A stretch of DNA of 64,000 nt from Zoogloea ramigera (GCF_006539865.1 NZ_BJNV01000004.1:1-64000), one strand, 5' to 3'. Shown: positions 34,274 through 43,794, numbered from the stretch's first letter. Notes: a model not told the origin generated them from the sequence alone. A program made the numbers and translations.

Positions 34274-36361
34274 ATGCCCCTACCTACACCCGAACCCCTG
34301 TTCCGCCGCGATCACTTCATCAATCGCGAGCTCTCCCTGCTCCAGTTCCAGCGCCGCGTGCTCGCCCAGGCCGCCGATCCGGCCATGCCGCTGCTCGAGC
34401 GCCTGCGCTTTCTGTGCATCGTGTCGAGCAACCTCGACGAGTTCTTCGAGGTCCGCGTCGCCGGCGTCAAGGAGCAGATGCGCCTGGGCAGCCTGACGAT
34501 GACCACCGACGGCCTCACGCCCACCGCGCTGCACGCCCTCACCAGCCGCGAGGTGCACAGCATCATCGCCGAGCAGTACGCGCTGCTCAACGACACCATC
34601 CTGCCGGCGCTGGCGGCCGAAGGCATCGTCTTCCTGCGCCGCAGCGCCTGGACCGACGCCCAGCACCTGTGGGCGCGCGACTACTTCATGCGCGAGGTGA
34701 TGCCGGTGCTCACGCCGATCGGCCTCGACCCGGCCCACCCCTTCCCGCGGGTGCTCAACAAGAGCCTCAACTTCGCCGTCGAGCTCGAGGGCCGCGACGC
34801 CTTCGGGCGCGACTCCGGCGCCGCCATCGTGCAGGCCCCGCGCGCCCTGCCCCGCGTCATCCGGGTGCCCAAGGAGCTCACCGGGCTCGACGACGCCTTC
34901 GTCTTCCTGTCGTCGCTGCTCCACGCCCACGTGGGCGAGCTCTTCGGCGGCATGAACGTGGTCGGCTGCTACCAGTTCCGGGTCACCCGCAACTCCGACA
35001 TGTTCGTCGACGAAGAAGAGGTCAAGGACCTCCGCGCCACCCTCAAGGGCGAACTCCAGCAGCGCCACTTCGGCGACGCGGTGCGCCTCGAGCTCGCCGA
35101 CAACTGCTCCGAGGCGATGGCCGGCTTTTTGATGAAGCAGTTTGCCCTCGACCGCGCCGACGTCTACCGCGTGCCGGGCATCGTCAACCTCGTGCGCCTC
35201 AACCAGGTGCCCGACTGGGTCGAGCGGCCCGACCTCAAGTACCGCAGCTTCCGCCCGGCCCAGCCGAAGGAGCTCGCCAAGGGCGACAACATCTTCGCCT
35301 CGGTGCGCAAGCAGGACATCCTGCTGCACCACCCCTTCCAGAGCTTCGAGCCGGTGATCGGCCTGCTCAAGGCCGCCGCCGACGACCCCGACGTGGTCGC
35401 CGTCAAGATGACCGTCTACCGCACCGGCACCGACTCCGTGCTGATGGAGCACCTCGTCCGCGCCGCCCAGAAGGGCAAGGAAGTCACCGTGGTCGTCGAG
35501 CTGATGGCCCGCTTCGACGAAGAGGCCAACATCGGCTGGGCCGCCCAGCTCGAAGAGGTGGGCGCCCACGTGGTGTATGGCGTGGTGGGCTACAAGACCC
35601 ACGCCAAGATGCTGCTGGTGGTGCGCCGCGAGAACGGCGGCCTGCGCCGCTATGTGCACCTGGGCACCGGCAACTACCACCCGCGCACCACGCGCTTCTA
35701 CACCGACTTCGGCCTCCTCACCGCCAACGAAGAAATCGGCGCCGACGTGGCCGAGGTCTTCAAGCAGCTCACCGGGCTGGGCCAGGCCGGCAAGCTCAAG
35801 CACCTGTGGCAGGCCCCCTTCACGCTGCAGCCCAACGTGGTGGCGGCGATCCGCGAAGAGGCCGAGATCGCCCGCGCCGGCCGCAAGGGCCGCATCATCG
35901 TCAAGGTCAACGCGCTGCTCGAACCCGAGACCATCGAGGCCCTCTACGAAGCCTCCCAGGCCGGCGTCGAGATCGACGTGATCGCCCGCAGCGTGTGCGC
36001 CCTCAAGCCCGGCGTGCCCGGCCTGTCGGACAACATCCGGGTGCGCTCCATCGTCGGCCGCTTCCTTGAGCACCACCGCATCTTCTACTTCCAGGCCGAC
36101 GGCGCCGACAAGCTCTACCTGTCCAGCGCCGACTGGATGGAGCGCAACTTCTTCAAGCGCATCGAAGTCGCCTTCCCCATCCTCGACCCGAAAGTGAAAC
36201 GGCGTGTAATGAAGGAAGGCCTGCGCCCCTACCTGGGCGACAACTGCCAGGCCTGGGAGCTCGACAGCGACAACCACTATCGCCGCAAGAACCCCCGCAG
36301 CACGCGCCGCGCCGCGCAGGAGATCCTGCTCAAGGAGCTCACCGGCAGCACGGGAGCTTAA
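34274..36361 (+). CDS. ppk1: Polyphosphate kinase 1
   Basis: PPK1 polymerises the gamma-phosphate of ATP into polyphosphate. The 695-residue enzyme has an N-terminal domain (FINRELSLLQFQRRVLAQA), a head domain and two catalytic PLD-like domains. The phospho-acceptor His is at about residue 443 (YKTHAKMLLVVRR), and RYVHLGTGNYH is intact. ATG 34274 is fixed by GAGGAG seven bases upstream; the frame open further upstream runs antisense through the lipid transporter and ppx and is not coding. Confidence 0.97.
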   Translation: MPLPTPEPLFRRDHFINRELSLLQFQRRVLAQAADPAMPLLERLRFLCIVSSNLDEFFEVRVAGVKEQMRLGSLTMTTDGLTPTALHALTSREVHSIIAEQYALLNDTILPALAAEGIVFLRRSAWTDAQHLWARDYFMREVMPVLTPIGLDPAHPFPRVLNKSLNFAVELEGRDAFGRDSGAAIVQAPRALPRVIRVPKELTGLDDAFVFLSSLLHAHVGELFGGMNVVGCYQFRVTRNSDMFVDEEEVKDLRATLKGELQQRHFGDAVRLELADNCSEAMAGFLMKQFALDRADVYRVPGIVNLVRLNQVPDWVERPDLKYRSFRPAQPKELAKGDNIFASVRKQDILLHHPFQSFEPVIGLLKAAADDPDVVAVKMTVYRTGTDSVLMEHLVRAAQKGKEVTVVVELMARFDEEANIGWAAQLEEVGAHVVYGVVGYKTHAKMLLVVRRENGGLRRYVHLGTGNYHPRTTRFYTDFGLLTANEEIGADVAEVFKQLTGLGQAGKLKHLWQAPFTLQPNVVAAIREEAEIARAGRKGRIIVKVNALLEPETIEALYEASQAGVEIDVIARSVCALKPGVPGLSDNIRVRSIVGRFLEHHRIFYFQADGADKLYLSSADWMERNFFKRIEVAFPILDPKVKRRVMKEGLRPYLGDNCQAWELDSDNHYRRKNPRSTRRAAQEILLKELTGSTGA

Positions 36362-36374
36362 ACACTCCTGCTCA

Positions 36375-36412
36375 CCCCGCCCCACCCGGCCCCATCGCAC
36401 ACCGGGGCGGGG
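36375..36412. terminator. GC-rich hairpin after ppk1
   Basis: CCCCGCCCC (36375-36383) pairs perfectly with GGGGCGGGG (36404-36412) around a 20-base loop, 14 bases after the ppk1 stop. There is no T-run, so termination here is uncertain. Confidence 0.35.
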
Positions 36413-36457
36413 CAGGCGCTTTGGCTGTTGTAGAATCAGCGCCTTCCGTTTTCATTG

Positions 36458-37792
36458 ATGGCGAACCCCATGTTCCTTCCCAAGCGCCGCCTGCTCATCG
36501 CAGCCACCCTCAGTGCCGCCTTCCTCGCCGCCTGCGGTGGTGGCGGTGGCAGTTCCGCCCCCGCGCCCCTCAACGTGACGGCAGCCGCCGGTGACGAGCA
36601 GATCTTCGTCAAATGGGATGAACTCAGCGGCGTCGAATACTGGATGTGGCTCAAGGAAGGCGCCACCGTCGTCGTCGGCGACAAGACCGCCGTGGCCAAG
36701 GTCGGCACCAAGGGCAACGGCGTCGACAGCCCCTATATCTTCAACATCGTCCGCGCCAACACCCCGCTCACCAATGGCACCCAGTACGCCCTGGTAATCA
36801 ACGGGCGCAAGGACGGTGGTGAAGGCGGCCCGGGCGCCGTCCCCGTCGGCGGGCCCGTCACGCCGCGTCTGGCTGGCGCCACCTGGAACGCCGCCACCCC
36901 CTTCGCCAGCGCCACCATGAACGGCGTCGCCTACGGCCGCAGCATCGGCAGCACCGGCCGCAACTCGTATGTGGCAGTGGGCGACGGCGGCGCGGTGTAC
37001 AACACCCCCGACACCGACGACGACCGCATCTACCGCTCCACCAACGCCCTCAACTGGACGACGCCCACCGGCACCAAGCCCGCCGCCAGCATCGACCTGA
37101 AGGCCGTTGCGTACGACGCCAACAGCGGCCGCTACTACGCCGTGGGCAGCAACGGCAGCGTGGTGTACAGCAGCGACATCAACAACTGGACCACCCTCGG
37201 CAGCGCTGCCACCAACACCACCGAAACCCTCAACGCCATCGCCAGCAGCGGCGGCACCCTGGTGGCGGTGGGCAACAAGGGCACCCTGCGCTACTCCACC
37301 AACGGCACCACCTGGACCACCCCGGCATCGATCAGCGAAGACATCAGCGCCATCGACCTGCGTGGCGTCACCTACACCAACGGCGTGTGGGTGGCGGTGG
37401 GCAGCAACGGCAAGGTGCTCACCAGCACCAGCGTCGGCACCTGGACGGTGAGCACCCAAAGCGGTGACCTCACCGCCGTCGCCTCCGGCAGCCACACCCT
37501 CAACAGCGTCACCACCTATTACTACCTGGCCGTGGGCGCCGATGGCACCGTCCTCACCAGCACCAACGGCACCGCCTGGACCGCCTCCAACGTGGGCAGC
37601 GCCCTGCGCACCGCCGCGGTGGGCAGCCGCCTCATCGCGATGGGCGACAACGGCGCCGTGTGGTACCGCGAACTCGCCGGCACCACCTGGGCCGCCGGCA
37701 CCGGCGCCAGCGGCAACATGCTCGGCATGATCCGCGCCCAGAACATCTACACCGCCGTTGGCGCGGCCGGCGCCAGCAACCACGCTTACTGA
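36458..37792 (+). CDS. Lipoprotein with YCF48/BNR-like beta-propeller repeats
   Basis: The protein of about 444 residues has a lipoprotein signal (AATLSAAFLAAC) followed by a poly-Gly linker and a fibronectin-like N-terminal part (residues about 35-115). Six or more repeats follow with the pattern AVGxxGxVxxSxxGxxW, for example YAVGSNGSVVYSSDINNW, VAVGNKGTLRYSTNGTTW and VAVGSNGKVLTSTSVGTW. This predicts a surface-exposed beta-propeller. ATG 36458 and ATG 36470 are both possible starts; neither has a clear SD. The function is unknown. Confidence 0.82.
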   Translation: MANPMFLPKRRLLIAATLSAAFLAACGGGGGSSAPAPLNVTAAAGDEQIFVKWDELSGVEYWMWLKEGATVVVGDKTAVAKVGTKGNGVDSPYIFNIVRANTPLTNGTQYALVINGRKDGGEGGPGAVPVGGPVTPRLAGATWNAATPFASATMNGVAYGRSIGSTGRNSYVAVGDGGAVYNTPDTDDDRIYRSTNALNWTTPTGTKPAASIDLKAVAYDANSGRYYAVGSNGSVVYSSDINNWTTLGSAATNTTETLNAIASSGGTLVAVGNKGTLRYSTNGTTWTTPASISEDISAIDLRGVTYTNGVWVAVGSNGKVLTSTSVGTWTVSTQSGDLTAVASGSHTLNSVTTYYYLAVGADGTVLTSTNGTAWTASNVGSALRTAAVGSRLIAMGDNGAVWYRELAGTTWAAGTGASGNMLGMIRAQNIYTAVGAAGASNHAY

Positions 37793-37838
37793 CCCCGTAC
37801 CGGCCGGGGCCGGCCGACCCCGCGTCGCGCCGGCCCAC

Positions 37839-37872
37839 AAGTGGAGCTGCCAGCCCTGGCCGCTCCACTTTT
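37839..37872 (+). terminator. Strong hairpin between the propeller lipoprotein and bioA
   Basis: A nine-base stem (AAGTGGAGC with GCTCCACTT) encloses an inner five-base stem (GCCAG with CTGGC) and is followed by a short T-run. It ends 26 bases before bioA, so it could terminate the upstream transcript or attenuate bioA. Confidence 0.7.
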
Positions 37873-37898
37873 CACTTCAACACCCCGACGTCCGCCCC

Positions 37899-39221
37899 AT
37901 GTCCGCCAACGCCAGCCTCCTCGCCCGCTCCCTCGCCGCCGTGTGGCACCCGTGCACCCAGATGAAGCACCACGAGCAGCTGCCCCTCATCCCCATCGCC
38001 CGGGGCGAAGGCGCGTGGCTCATCGACATGGACGGCCGGCGCTACCTCGACGGCATCAGCTCGTGGTGGGTCAATTTGTTTGGCCACGCCAACCCGCGCA
38101 TCGGCAACGCCCTCAAGGCCCAGCTCGACACGCTTGAGCATGTGATGCTGGCCGGTTTCACCCACGCGCCGGTGGTCGAGCTGTCCGAGCGCCTCGCGGC
38201 CCTCACCGGCCACGCCCTGGGCCACGCCTTCTACGCCTCCGACGGCGCCTCGGCCACCGAGATCGCCCTCAAGATGAGCGCCCACTACTGGCGCAACCAC
38301 GGCCAGCCGGGCAAGAACCGCTTCGTCAGCCTGGCCGGCAGCTATCACGGCGAAACGGTGGGCGCGCTGGCCGTCACCGACGTGGCGATCTTCCGCGACG
38401 CCTACGCCCCGCTGGTGCGCGCCGGCAGCTGCGTGCCCAGCCCCGACGCCCGCAACGCCGCGCCGGGCGAGACCGCCGCCGACGTGGCCCGCCGCGCCGC
38501 CGCCGCCCTCGACGCCCACCTCGCCGAGCACGCTGATCAAACGGCGGCCCTGATCGTCGAGCCCCTGGTGCAGTGCGCCTCCGGCATGGTGATGTACGAC
38601 CCCGAATACCTGCGCCTCGCCCGCCAGCTGTGCGACCGCTACCGGGTGCACCTGGTGGCCGACGAGATCGCCGTCGGCTGCGGGCGCAGCGGCAGCTTCT
38701 TCGCCTGCCAGCAGGCCGGCATCTGGCCCGATTTTCTGCTGCTCTCCAAGGGCATCTCGGGCGGCTACCTGCCGCTGTCCATCGTGCTCACCACCGATGA
38801 CGTGTTTGCCGCCTTCTATGACGACGACACCGCCCGCGGCTTTTTGCACTCCCACAGCTACACCGGCAACCCGCTGGCCTGCCGGGCCGCGCTGGCCACC
38901 CTCGACATCTTCGAAGAAGACCAGGTGATCGCCCGCAACCGGGCCACCGCCGCCCGCCTCGGCGAGGCCTTCTGCGGCGCCGTCGGCAGCCACCCGGCCG
39001 TGCGCCACCTGCGCCAGCAGGGCATGATGCTGGCCTTCGACGTAGCCGGCGCCCCGCCCGGCTTCGCCCGCCGCTTCTTTGCCGAAGCGCTGGCCCGCGA
39101 GCTGCTGCTGCGCCCCATCGGCAACACCGTTTACACCATGCCGCCCTACATCCTCAGCGGCGCCGAGATAGCCCACCTGGCCAACCAGACCGCCGCCGCC
39201 CTGGAGGCCAGCCTTGGCTGA
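37899..39221 (+). CDS. bioA: Adenosylmethionine-8-amino-7-oxononanoate transaminase
   Basis: BioA makes 7,8-diaminopelargonic acid (DAPA) from KAPA using SAM as amino donor and PLP as cofactor. The 440-residue class III aminotransferase has [30 protein letters not shown], the Asp of [20 protein letters not shown] and the PLP Lys in [18 protein letters not shown] 37899 starts at the conserved [19 protein letters not shown]. It is the first gene of the bioAFHCD operon. Confidence 0.97.
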   Translation: MSANASLLARSLAAVWHPCTQMKHHEQLPLIPIARGEGAWLIDMDGRRYLDGISSWWVNLFGHANPRIGNALKAQLDTLEHVMLAGFTHAPVVELSERLAALTGHALGHAFYASDGASATEIALKMSAHYWRNHGQPGKNRFVSLAGSYHGETVGALAVTDVAIFRDAYAPLVRAGSCVPSPDARNAAPGETAADVARRAAAALDAHLAEHADQTAALIVEPLVQCASGMVMYDPEYLRLARQLCDRYRVHLVADEIAVGCGRSGSFFACQQAGIWPDFLLLSKGISGGYLPLSIVLTTDDVFAAFYDDDTARGFLHSHSYTGNPLACRAALATLDIFEEDQVIARNRATAARLGEAFCGAVGSHPAVRHLRQQGMMLAFDVAGAPPGFARRFFAEALARELLLRPIGNTVYTMPPYILSGAEIAHLANQTAAALEASLG

Positions 39222-40398
39222 ATGCCGCGACCCGCTAGACGAACTCGACGCCGGCCTCGCCGATCTCGACGCCGCCGGCCTCACCCGCCGCCGCCGCATT
39301 GTGACTACGCCATGCCGGCCCGAGGCCGGCCTCGCCGACCGCAGCGCGCCGGTGCTCGCCTTCTGCTCCAACGATTATCTGGGCCTCGCCGCCGAGCCCG
39401 CGCTGGCCAGCGCCGCCGCCCGCGCCGCGGCGCGCTGGGGTGTCGGCTCGGGCGCCTCGCACCTCGTCAGCGGCCACACCGCCGCCCACGAAGCCCTTGA
39501 GGCCCGCCTCGCCGCCTTTGTGGGCATGGACGACGCGCTGTATTTCTCCACCGGCTACATGGCCAACATCGGCGTGATGCCGGCCCTCGTCGGCCGCGGC
39601 GACGCGATCTTCGCCGACAAGGTCAACCACGCCTCGCTTGTCGACGGCGCCCTGCTGTCCCGCGCCGAGCTCATCCGCTACCCCCACTGCAGCCTCGCCG
39701 CCCTCGAGGCGCGCCTCGCCGCGTCGACGGCCCCGCGCAAGCTCATCGTCACCGACAGCGTCTTTAGTATGGACGGCGACCTCGCCCCGCTGCCCCAGCT
39801 TTTGGCCCTCGCCGAAGCCCACCAGGCCTGGCTGCTGGTGGACGATGCCCACGGCTTTGGCGTGCTCGGCCCCCAGGGGCGCGGCAGCCTCGCCCACTTC
39901 GGGCTGACTTCGCCGCGGCTTATCCTGATGGGCACCCTCGGCAAGGCCGCCGGCGTGGCGGGCGCCTTTGTGGCCGGCCACCACAGCGTCATCGAATGGC
40001 TGGTGAATACCAGCCGCAGCTACATCTTCACCACCGGCGCGCCGCCGCTGCTGGCCGAAACCCTGCTCACCGCCCTCGACCTCATCGAGCACGGCGACGC
40101 CCGCCGCGCCCACCTGGCCGCGCTGATCGCCCGCTTCAAGGCCGGCCTCACGCTCACCCGCTGGCAGCTGCTGCCCTCCGACACCCCCATCCAGCCGCTG
40201 GTGATCGGCGACAACCACGAAGCCCTCGCCGTCTCCCGCGCCCTCGACGCCGAGGGCCTGTGGGTGCCGGCGATCCGCCCGCCCACGGTGCCCAAGGGCG
40301 CGGCGCGGCTGCGCATCACGCTATCGGCGGCGCACAGTTTTGAACAGGTGGATCGCCTCGTCGCCACCCTCAAGCGCCTGGAGGCTCGCCACCCATGA
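39214..40398 (+). CDS. bioF: 8-amino-7-oxononanoate synthase
   Basis: BioF condenses pimeloyl-ACP or pimeloyl-CoA with L-alanine to KAPA. The 394-residue PLP enzyme shows [50 protein letters not shown] and the PLP Lys in [15 protein letters not shown]. The predicted start is TTG at 39214, overlapping the bioA stop by eight bases; no in-frame ATG is available before conserved sequence. It overlaps bioH by four bases. Confidence 0.95.
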   Translation: MAECRDPLDELDAGLADLDAAGLTRRRRIVTTPCRPEAGLADRSAPVLAFCSNDYLGLAAEPALASAAARAAARWGVGSGASHLVSGHTAAHEALEARLAAFVGMDDALYFSTGYMANIGVMPALVGRGDAIFADKVNHASLVDGALLSRAELIRYPHCSLAALEARLAASTAPRKLIVTDSVFSMDGDLAPLPQLLALAEAHQAWLLVDDAHGFGVLGPQGRGSLAHFGLTSPRLILMGTLGKAAGVAGAFVAGHHSVIEWLVNTSRSYIFTTGAPPLLAETLLTALDLIEHGDARRAHLAALIARFKAGLTLTRWQLLPSDTPIQPLVIGDNHEALAVSRALDAEGLWVPAIRPPTVPKGAARLRITLSAAHSFEQVDRLVATLKRLEARHP

Positions 40399-41228
40399 AC
40401 ACCCTCGCCCGCCCCATCGTGCTGCTCCACGGCTGGGGCCTGTCGTCAAAAGTGTGGGCGCCACTGCAGGCCGAGCTGCCGGCCGCAAGCGCCCTCGACC
40501 TCCCCGGCCACGGCAGCGCGCTGCCCGCCGGTGACAGCCTGGCCGCCTGGGCCGAGGCCCTCGTCGCCCAGCTGCCCGACGGTGCGGTGCTGGTCGGCTG
40601 GTCGCTGGGCGCGCAGCTCGCGCTGCACATCGCCGCGCAGCACCCGCACAAGGCGGCGCGCCTGGTGCTGATCGCCGCCACCCCGCGCTTCGTGCAGGCG
40701 CCCGACTGGCCCGCCGCGCTGCCCGCCGCCACCCTCGCCGACTTCCGCGCTGACTTCGACACCACCCCCGACGCCACCCAGCGCCGCTTCACCGCCCTGC
40801 AGGCCATGGGCGACAGCCGCCGCCGCGACGTCACCGCCGCCCTCAACGCCGCCCTCACCCCCGCCGACGATACGCACCGAGCCGCCCTCGCCACGGGCCT
40901 CAAGCACCTTGCCGACACCGACCTGCGCGCCAGCATCGGCAGCGTCCACCAGCCCGTGCGCCTCATCCACGGCGCCGAAGACCGCCTGATGCCCGCCGCC
41001 GCCGCCGAATGGCTGGCCGACACGCTGCCCGACGGGCGCCTGTCGGTGTTCAAGGACTGCGGCCACGCCCCGCTGCTGTCCCGCCCCGCCGACTGCGCTG
41101 CATTGATCCAGGCCTTCGCCACAGAAGCCACTGAGGGCCCCCAGGGCCGGGCTTTGCCCAGCCCGCCCCCCGAGGGGGTTCAAGGAAACTTGGGGCGGCC
41201 CTGCGTTTCCTTGAGGGCCGGGCACTGA
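40395..41228 (+). CDS. bioH: Pimeloyl-ACP methyl ester carboxylesterase with repeat-derived tail
   Basis: BioH removes the methyl group from pimeloyl-ACP methyl ester. The alpha/beta hydrolase has [14 protein letters not shown], nucleophile [11 protein letters not shown], the Asp of [10 protein letters not shown] and His in [13 protein letters not shown]. The catalytic domain ends near residue 240. The last 30 or so residues (from about TEGPQGRAL) are encoded by a dispersed palindromic repeat at 41140-41221, so the 277-residue length exceeds the usual 255 or so. The start overlaps bioF as ATGA. Confidence 0.94.
   Translation: MNTLARPIVLLHGWGLSSKVWAPLQAELPAASALDLPGHGSALPAGDSLAAWAEALVAQLPDGAVLVGWSLGAQLALHIAAQHPHKAARLVLIAATPRFVQAPDWPAALPAATLADFRADFDTTPDATQRRFTALQAMGDSRRRDVTAALNAALTPADDTHRAALATGLKHLADTDLRASIGSVHQPVRLIHGAEDRLMPAAAAEWLADTLPDGRLSVFKDCGHAPLLSRPADCAALIQAFATEATEGPQGRALPSPPPEGVQGNLGRPCVSLRAGH
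41140..41221. repeat. Dispersed palindromic repeat cluster inside the 3' end of bioH (copy 2)
   Basis: The segment contains successive small palindromes: GGGCtttGCCC, CCCCCGAGGGGG and AAGGAAAC...GTTTCCTT. Bases 41183-41215 are identical to 1-33 of the window. It resembles betaproteobacterial intergenic REP-like mosaics but lies within the open reading frame. Confidence 0.75.
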
Positions 41229-41230
41229 CC

Positions 41231-42007
41231 ATGCAAGCCCCCGCCCCCAAGCGCGCGGTGCGCGCCGCTTTCGACAAGGCCGCCGACCGCTACGACGCCG
41301 TCGCCTCGGTGCAGCGCGCCGCCTGCGACCGCCTGATTCAGCTCGCTGTTCGCAACGGCCACCAGCCCGCCCGCATCCTCGACGCCGGCTGCGGCACCGG
41401 CTACGCCCTGGCCGGCCTGCGGCAGCACTTCCCCGCCGCCGACCTCGTCGCCCTCGACTTCGCCCCGGCCATGCTGCGCCGCCACCCGCCCGGCCTGGCC
41501 CGCCCCCTGTGCGCCGACCTCGAACACCTGCCCCTCGCCGCGGCCAGCGTGGATGCCATCTGGTCGAGCTACGCGCTGCAGTGGTGCGCCCCCGGCCGCG
41601 CGTTTCCCGAACTCGCCCGCTGCCTGCGCCCCGGCGGCCAGCTGTGGATCGCCACCCTCGGCCCCGGCACCCTGGCCGAACTCCGCGACGCCTTCCGCCA
41701 AGTGGACGACGCCGAGCATGTGCTGCCCTTCCAGCCCCCCGAGGCCATCACCGCCGCCATCGAAGCCGCCGGCCTGCGGGTGATCGCCAGCGAGCGCGCC
41801 ACCCTGCAGGCCTGGGCCCCCGACCTGCGCCAGCTCCTCGCCGACATCAAGACACTCGGCGCCCACCAGACCGGCGCCGCCCGCCGCAAGCCCCTCGGCA
41901 AAACCGCCTGGGCCCGCCTGCAGGCCGCCTACGAACAGCACCGCAGCGCCGCCGGCCTGCCCGCCTCCTACGACACCTTCTGGCTGATCGCCGAGAAACG
42001 CCCATGA
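41231..42007 (+). CDS. bioC: Malonyl-ACP O-methyltransferase
   Basis: BioC methylates malonyl-ACP to start pimelate synthesis on the fatty-acid machinery. The 258-residue SAM methyltransferase has FDKAADRYDAVASVQRAAC, motif I ILDAGCGTGYAL, LVALDFAPAML and the ALQWCAPGRAFPELARCLRPGG segment. It starts two bases after the bioH stop and overlaps bioD by four bases. Confidence 0.96.
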   Translation: MQAPAPKRAVRAAFDKAADRYDAVASVQRAACDRLIQLAVRNGHQPARILDAGCGTGYALAGLRQHFPAADLVALDFAPAMLRRHPPGLARPLCADLEHLPLAAASVDAIWSSYALQWCAPGRAFPELARCLRPGGQLWIATLGPGTLAELRDAFRQVDDAEHVLPFQPPEAITAAIEAAGLRVIASERATLQAWAPDLRQLLADIKTLGAHQTGAARRKPLGKTAWARLQAAYEQHRSAAGLPASYDTFWLIAEKRP

Positions 42008-42672
42008 CCGCCTTCTTCATCGCCGGCACCGACACCGAGATCGGCAAGACCTTCGTCACCTGCGCCCTCCTCCACGCCGCCCGCGCCCAGGGGCGCGTGG
42101 CCGTCGGCATGAAACCCATCGCCGCCGGGGCCGACATGGTGGCCGGCGAGCTCATCAACGAAGACGCCGCCCGCCTGCGCGCCGCCGGCAGCTTCGACCC
42201 CGGCCTCGCGCTGCTCAACCCCTACTGCCTCAAAAGCCCCATCGCCCCCCACATCGCCGCCGCCGAAGAAGGCGTAGCGATCGACCCCGCCCCCATCCTC
42301 GCCGCCTTCGCAAAACTGCAGGCCCAGGCCGAGCTGGTGCTGGTCGAAGGCGTCGGCGGCTTCCGCGTCCCGCTGGGCAAAAGTTACGATACCGCCGACC
42401 TCGCCCGCGACCTCGCCCTGCCGGTGATCCTGGTGGTGGGCATGCGCCTCGGCTGCATCAACCACGCCCTCCTCACCGCCGAAGCCATCCAGGCCCGCGG
42501 GCTGCAACTCGCCGGCTGGGTCGCCAACCAGGTCGACCCAGCCATGCTGCGCTTTGAGCAGAACCTGGAAGCCCTCACCGAACGCCTGCCCGCCCCGCTG
42601 CTGGGCGTGACGCCGTTTCAAGCGGATGGCAACGCAGCCGGCGCCGCAGCAGGCTTGCGCTTGCCGGAGTGA
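42004..42672 (+). CDS. bioD: ATP-dependent dethiobiotin synthetase
   Basis: BioD closes the ureido ring of dethiobiotin from DAPA, CO2 and ATP. The 222-residue protein has FIAGTDTEIGKTFVT (P-loop), GMKPIAAG, LVEGVGGFRVPL and NQVDPAM. ATG 42004 overlaps bioC as ATGA. It is the last biotin gene here; bioB is not in the window. Confidence 0.96.
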   Translation: MTAFFIAGTDTEIGKTFVTCALLHAARAQGRVAVGMKPIAAGADMVAGELINEDAARLRAAGSFDPGLALLNPYCLKSPIAPHIAAAEEGVAIDPAPILAAFAKLQAQAELVLVEGVGGFRVPLGKSYDTADLARDLALPVILVVGMRLGCINHALLTAEAIQARGLQLAGWVANQVDPAMLRFEQNLEALTERLPAPLLGVTPFQADGNAAGAAAGLRLPE

Positions 42673-42699
42673 CAAGGACAGCAGCACATGCACACGGCG

Positions 42700-42732
42700 T
42701 AGGTCGGGTTAGCGCAGCGTAACCCGACATCC
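42700..42732. repeat. Palindromic intergenic repeat (TCGGGTTA...TAACCCGA)
   Basis: The arms GTCGGGTTA-like and TAACCCGAC flank GCGCAGCG. The same kind of short palindrome (TCGGGTTAGCGCAGCGTAAC) is widespread between genes in proteobacteria. It lies 28 bases after bioD and may act as an mRNA 3' end structure. Confidence 0.65.
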
Positions 42733-42783
42733 CCGACCATCTCCGACACCCCCTCGAACACCATCCCACCACCCTCCTGCATC

Positions 42784-43035
42784 CCTTCCACAAGGCCGTA
42801 GAGTCTTCCTACACACCCGTATATTCCTTCTACAAGGCCTTAGATTCCTTCCATACGCCCGTATATACCTTCTACAAGGCCTTAGATTCCTTCTACACGC
42901 TCGTATATTCCTTCCACACAGCCTTAGATTCCTTCCACACGCCCGTATATATCTTCTACAAGGCCTTAGATTCCTTCTACACGCCCGTATATTCCTTCTA
43001 CACGGGCTTAGATTCCTTCCACACACCCGTGCAGA
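42784..43035. repeat. 21-bp tandem array, 12 units, alternating two unit types
   Basis: Twelve units of exactly 21 bases run without an indel. Most odd units contain CTACAAGGCCTTAGATT and even units CACGCCCGTATATT, giving a 42-base higher-order period. Both types carry near-palindromes (AAGGCCTT; TACACG-CC-CGTATA). On the minus strand one frame reads heptads like RNLRPCR and RNIRACR. Unit length is the same as in the array at 7522-7794, but the sequence is unrelated. Confidence 0.9.
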
Positions 43036-43313
43036 AGCGCCAGAACTCCTGCGTCCTACGCAGTTCCGGCTCACCCAGCCCCGCCACGGCCTGAGCCCCC
43101 CTCCCCGCCCGCCCGTCGTCTCCCCGCACCCAAGCCTTCCCCGTCGTCACCGCCAAGGCTCCTCTCCCCAACCACGCCGCGATCTCGCCCACCGCCTCCG
43201 CATCGCATCCGATCCCCCGTGCCACCCTCAAAATGACATTTACACCCCCACATGACAAGGGGTAGGATTGCCCGGAGTGGATAACCATCCACACTACCCA
43301 CGAGGAGATCACG

Positions 43314-43679
43314 ATGACCGGCCGCATCCCCCGCATTTCCAACGTCCAGCTCGACGCAGACGTCCAGACCATCCGCGCCCTCAAGGGCATCCCCGACTAC
43401 AAACCCCACAACCCCGAGTTCAGCGCCGAAGCCGCCGAGGCCGCCGTCGATCGCATGGAAGCCACCGCCACCGCCGTCCTCCTCGCCGAAAACGCCCTCG
43501 CCGCCGCCCGCACCGAATCCCTCCTCGCCCGCGCCAACGTCCACGGCGTCGCCATCGGCGTCAAGGACGAAGTCACCGTGATCTACGGCTCCGACTCCGA
43601 TCAAGTCGCCGCCGTCGGTTTGAAGAAGAAGTCGGACCGCAATCGGCCAAAGCGGAATCTGCCGAAGCAGGGTGAGTAA
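43314..43679 (+). CDS. Conserved-looking hypothetical protein with GxDSDQV/GLKKKS tail
   Basis: This 121-residue, mostly helical protein starts MTGRIPRISNVQLDADVQ and has an Ala/Glu-rich central helix region. It ends with VIYGSDSDQVAAVGLKKKSD and a basic tail. That tail pattern is one I associate with small hypothetical proteins in diverse bacteria, but I cannot name a family or function. A good SD (GAGGAG, 43302-43307) precedes the ATG. It is isolated between a minisatellite and the AT-rich NTPase block. Codon use is GC-rich like the core genome. Confidence 0.72.
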   Translation: MTGRIPRISNVQLDADVQTIRALKGIPDYKPHNPEFSAEAAEAAVDRMEATATAVLLAENALAAARTESLLARANVHGVAIGVKDEVTVIYGSDSDQVAAVGLKKKSDRNRPKRNLPKQGE

Positions 43680-43766
43680 GGTTTAGACAAGTGCCCCGCC
43701 ATGCCGGGAGGGATGGGCGTGGCGGGGAAAATGGCGGAATCGGTCAAAAGTGGACGTTCGCCGTTT

Positions 43767-43794
43767 GTTGGCGTTGGCGTTGGCGTTGGCGTTG
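43767..43794. repeat. Hexanucleotide microsatellite (GTTGGC)
   Basis: Four complete GTTGGC units and a partial fifth lie about 86 bases upstream of the AT-rich NTPase gene, near the composition boundary. Slippage here could vary the upstream spacing. Confidence 0.85.

Larger units (their letters stand above)
42673..43313. other. Long intergenic region with palindrome and 21-bp minisatellite
   Basis: The 641 bases hold a TCGGGTTA/TAACCCGA palindrome (about 42700-42732) and a 12-unit 21-bp array (42784-43035), then about 280 bases without a convincing gene. A 6-bp hairpin GTGGAT-AACC-ATCCAC (43277-43292) precedes the SD of the next gene. Confidence 0.7.

Noticed and set aside
34280-36400. 706-codon open frame opposite ppk1
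   Set aside because: Antisense shadow of ppk1, rich in His, Gly and Val, without domain signatures.
42784-43035. CRISPR array
   Set aside because: Units are contiguous 21-base repeats with no unique spacers, and no cas genes are present.
42709-43074. Minus-strand heptad protein (RNLRPCR repeats) through the second array
   Set aside because: Same artefact of a 21-base unit; composition is extreme in Arg and Cys, and there is no SD.
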